Assembly: GCA_035464115.1 (NCBI GenBank)
Contig: DATHSN010000426.1
Span: 1 to 7,346, forward strand
Origin: DATHSN01 sp035464115
GTDB taxonomy: Bacteria; Actinomycetota; Acidimicrobiia; Acidimicrobiales; SKKL01
Direction: 5' to 3'
Length of the DNA: 7,346 bases
Positions 5,689-7,346 of the stretch are shown here, piece after piece. The translations under genes and the position numbers were made by a program. Under the pieces are notes generated by a model. That model saw only the letters and a program-made list of their open reading frames with translations, was not told the origin of the DNA and made no database searches. Numbering within the stretch: the stretch's first letter is position 1; each line of letters begins with the position of its first letter.

Positions 5689-6147
5689 CTAGACCCCGGG
5701 CTTCCAGATCATGTCGACGAGCATGAGCACGAACAGCAGGTGCATGATGCCGCCGAACATGGCGACCTTCTTGCGGCCGTCGGGGGTCGCCTCGGCGGCG
5801 AGGGCCCGCTCGGCGGGCAGCAGCAGGAAGAACCAGACGCCGAGCATCACGAACCACAGCGTGAACGCGATGGAGATCCAGGCCTGGGCGAAGTCGTAGA
5901 GGTCGTCGGACAGCAGGATCAGCACCACGCCGAACAGGCCCGACAGGATCAGGGCGGGGAAGTGCAGCTGGGTGACCGCGTCGACGGTGGAGCGCCCGAT
6001 GCGGCGCCGGCTGTCGGCGTCGAGCTCGGCCACCGTCCGCCCGAGCCGCATGGTGACCCACAGCGGCGCGAAGGCGACGACGATGGTGAGGATGTGCAGC
6101 AGGTAGACGACCCGGTACGTGGGGTCGTCCTTGACGATGGCGAACAC
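5689..6147 (-). CDS. Small four-helix integral membrane protein of unknown function
   Basis: The 152-residue product has four clear hydrophobic segments, near residues 13-33, 61-80, 88-111 and 128-148, separated by short polar loops. The most basic loop (RRRIGR, 47-52) lies between helices 1 and 2, so by the positive-inside rule that loop is probably cytoplasmic, with both ends outside. A His occurs at the start of helix 1 (His18), at the start of helix 2 (His62) and inside helix 4 (His136). This recalls small haem-associated four-helix proteins and DUF2269-like proteins, but I cannot confirm any family. The GTG start at 6147 has AGGAG 5 bases upstream and family-like spacing to helix 1. It follows the thioesterase-like gene by 50 bases on the same strand, so it is probably the third gene of that transcript. 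A link to the pathway, for example in electron transfer, is speculation. Confidence 0.82.
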   Translation of the reverse strand: MFAIVKDDPTYRVVYLLHILTIVVAFAPLWVTMRLGRTVAELDADSRRRIGRSTVDAVTQLHFPALILSGLFGVVLILLSDDLYDFAQAWISIAFTLWFVMLGVWFFLLLPAERALAAEATPDGRKKVAMFGGIMHLLFVLMLVDMIWKPGV

Positions 6148-6152
6148 GAGCG

Positions 6153-6157
6153 CTCCT
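6153..6157 (-). promoter_or_regulatory. Shine-Dalgarno site of the membrane-protein gene
   Basis: AGGAG on the minus strand lies 5 bases before the GTG start at 6147 and supports that start. Confidence 0.7.
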
Positions 6158-6197
6158 GGGGCGTCGGGGCGTGGCGGCCGGGCGACCGACCGCGAAC

Positions 6198-7076
6198 CTA
6201 CCCGAGGGCGGCGATGGCGTCGGCGACCGCGAGGGTGCGCCGGGCGTTGTCGACGTGGAGGTTCTCGATCATGCGGCCGTCGACGGTGACGACGCCCTTG
6301 CCCTCGGCCTCGGCGGCCTCGAAGGCCTCGATGACCCGGCGGGCGTGCTCGACCTCGGCCTCGTCGGGGGCCCAGATGCGGTTGGTGGGCTCGACCTGGC
6401 TCGGGTGGACGAGGGTCTTGCCGTCGAAGCCGAGCTCGAAGCCCTGGCGGGCCTCGACCTCGAACCCCTCGGCGTCGCGGACGTCGTTGTAGACCCCGTC
6501 GAGGATGACCTTGCCGGCGTCGCGGGCGGCGAGCAGCGCGGTGGCGAGGTGGGGCAGCAGCGGCGCCCGGCCGGGGACCAGCTGGGCCCGCAGCTCCTTG
6601 GCCAGATCGTTGGTGCCCATGACCAGCACGCTGACCCGCTCGAAGCCGGCGATCTCGCGCGCCGCGAAGATGGCGGCGGGGGTCTCGACCATGGCCCAGA
6701 TGCGGGTGTGGTCGGGGGCACCGGCCGCCTCGAGCCGCGACGCGATCTCACCCAGCGCCGCGGGACCCGACACCTTCGGGATGACCACCGCGGACGGGCC
6801 GGCGGCCGCGGCGGCCGCCAGGTCGTCGGCGCCCCACGGCGTGTCGAGCCCGTTGCAGCGGATGGTGAGCTCGCGGTGGCCGTACTCACCGGAGCCGACC
6901 GCGGCGACGGCCTGGTCGCGGGCGGTCGCCTTGGCGTCGGGGGCGACGGCGTCCTCGAGGTCGAAGATGATGGCGTCGGCCGGGAGGGTCTTGGCCTTCT
7001 CCAACGCCCGCTCGTTGGCGGCGGGCATGTAGAGGACCGAGCGGCGGGGCCGCAGCGACTCGTCGGTGGTGGTCAT
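6198..7076 (-). CDS. mcl2: CitE/HpcH-HpaI-family protein, probable (3S)-malyl-CoA thioesterase
   Basis: The 292-residue TIM-barrel protein belongs to the CitE family of CoA-ester lyases. Its wording is closest, from memory, to Rhodobacter Mcl2, which hydrolyses (3S)-malyl-CoA to L-malate and CoA without cleaving the carbon bond. Visible parts: RSVLYMPAANERALEKA (12-28), the acidic FDLEDAVAPDAK (38-49), the CoA/substrate Arg73 in RCNGLDTPWG, IPKV (99-102), Mg ligand Glu131 in WAMVETPAAI, Mg ligand Asp157 in VMGTNDLAKEL (152-162), ILDGVYNDVRD, GFDGKTLVHPSQV and the C-terminal lid ending ENLHVDNARRTLA. The VMGTNDLAKEL and ENLHV stretches favour Mcl2 over malyl-CoA or citramalyl-CoA lyases. The ATG at 7076 has GAGGAG 7 bases upstream. 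It lies 24 bases after the malyl-CoA lyase-like gene, so the two are surely cotranscribed. Thioesterase rather than lyase activity is inferred and not visible in a single residue. Confidence 0.87.
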   Translation of the reverse strand: MTTTDESLRPRRSVLYMPAANERALEKAKTLPADAIIFDLEDAVAPDAKATARDQAVAAVGSGEYGHRELTIRCNGLDTPWGADDLAAAAAAGPSAVVIPKVSGPAALGEIASRLEAAGAPDHTRIWAMVETPAAIFAAREIAGFERVSVLVMGTNDLAKELRAQLVPGRAPLLPHLATALLAARDAGKVILDGVYNDVRDAEGFEVEARQGFELGFDGKTLVHPSQVEPTNRIWAPDEAEVEHARRVIEAFEAAEAEGKGVVTVDGRMIENLHVDNARRTLAVADAIAALG

Positions 7077-7083
7077 CGGTGCG

Positions 7084-7089
7084 CTCCTC
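7084..7089 (-). promoter_or_regulatory. Shine-Dalgarno site of the malyl-CoA thioesterase-like gene
   Basis: GAGGAG on the minus strand lies 7 bases before the ATG at 7076, inside the 24-base gap to the upstream gene. Confidence 0.8.
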
Positions 7090-7100
7090 GGTGGGGTCGG

Positions 7101-7346
7101 TCAGAAGCCGTAGACGGCGGCCAGCTCGGGGTCGCGGGCGGCGAGCTCACGGGCGAGGCCCACCACCACCTGGCACTGCTTGACGGAGGCGTCGTCCTCC
7201 ATCTTCCCGTCGAGCATGATCGCCCCGGTGCCGTCGCCCATGGCCTCGATGACCCGCTGGGCGTGGGCCACGTCGGCCGGGTCGGGGCTGAACACCTTCT
7301 TGGCGATGTCGATCTGCACCGGGTGCAGGCTCCAGGCGCCGACGCA
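7101..7346 (-). CDS. mcl1: CitE-family protein, probable L-malyl-CoA/beta-methylmalyl-CoA lyase, C-terminal part
   Basis: Only the last 81 residues are in the window; the frame is open to the right edge, so the start lies outside. They begin in the GAWSLHPVQIDIAKKVFSP segment, the conserved end of the barrel in malyl-CoA lyases (W-A/S-I/L-HP-x-QI), followed by the helical lid with GAIMLDGKMEDDASVKQC and a tail ending in VYGF. In the ethylmalonyl-CoA pathway this enzyme cleaves beta-methylmalyl-CoA to glyoxylate and propionyl-CoA, and condenses glyoxylate with acetyl-CoA to malyl-CoA. The Mg ligands and the nucleotide-binding Arg lie in the missing part, so activity cannot be judged. It is the first gene seen of the transcript leading into the thioesterase-like gene 24 bases downstream. 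The family is secure. The lyase specificity rests on the lid sequence and neighbours. Confidence 0.82.
   Translation of the reverse strand, partial: CVGAWSLHPVQIDIAKKVFSPDPADVAHAQRVIEAMGDGTGAIMLDGKMEDDASVKQCQVVVGLARELAARDPELAAVYGF

Noticed and set aside
4375..6492. 705-codon open frame on the plus strand
   Set aside because: It runs antisense across four genes with recognisable motifs and good starts. Its translation is low-complexity Gly/His/Arg-rich with no domain; high GC removes stop codons from such shadow frames.

Overview
This is a very GC-rich window with strong third-position GC, short intergenic gaps and long spurious antisense ORFs. The proteins read as high-GC actinobacterial. 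An acidimicrobial or related lineage is my guess, but no marker gene here fixes the taxonomy. There are nine protein-coding genes (one cut by the right edge). I see no rRNA, tRNA, CRISPR array, insertion sequence or other mobile element, and no gene-free stretch over 300 bases.

Layout. On the left, minus strand, are a short MaoC-type hydratase (954-1466) and an A/G-specific adenine glycosylase, MutY (76-957), whose start overlaps the hydratase stop by 4 bases. A 111-base divergent gap separates them from two plus-strand genes: a small APH-fold phosphotransferase (1578-2261) and a 537-residue acyl-CoA dehydrogenase of the methylsuccinyl-CoA dehydrogenase type (2386-3999). Converging on that are five minus-strand genes. 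In transcription order these are a malyl-CoA lyase-type CitE protein (7101 to beyond 7346), a second CitE-family protein like (3S)-malyl-CoA thioesterase (6198-7076), a small four-helix membrane protein (5689-6147), an unassigned soluble protein with a possible eIF-2B-like fold (4834-5634), and a dienelactone hydrolase-family enzyme (4066-4752).

How the genes fit together. Four enzymes make a coherent set: the dehydrogenase, the MaoC hydratase and the two CitE-family proteins correspond to the last steps of the ethylmalonyl-CoA pathway for acetyl-CoA assimilation. The route is methylsuccinyl-CoA to mesaconyl-CoA to beta-methylmalyl-CoA to glyoxylate plus propionyl-CoA. Glyoxylate plus acetyl-CoA then gives malyl-CoA, which is hydrolysed to malate. 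The upper half (crotonyl-CoA carboxylase/reductase, ethylmalonyl-CoA mutase, epimerase) is not in this window and may lie beyond the right edge. MutY, the phosphotransferase, the dienelactone hydrolase-like enzyme and the two poorly known proteins have no evident role in that pathway.

Expression signals. Genes inside the apparent operons carry clear Shine-Dalgarno sequences. Three genes preceded by a gap (2386, 4752 and 5634 starts) instead have a TANNNT -10-like hexamer 6-7 bases before the start codon and no ribosome-binding site, the arrangement expected of leaderless transcripts.
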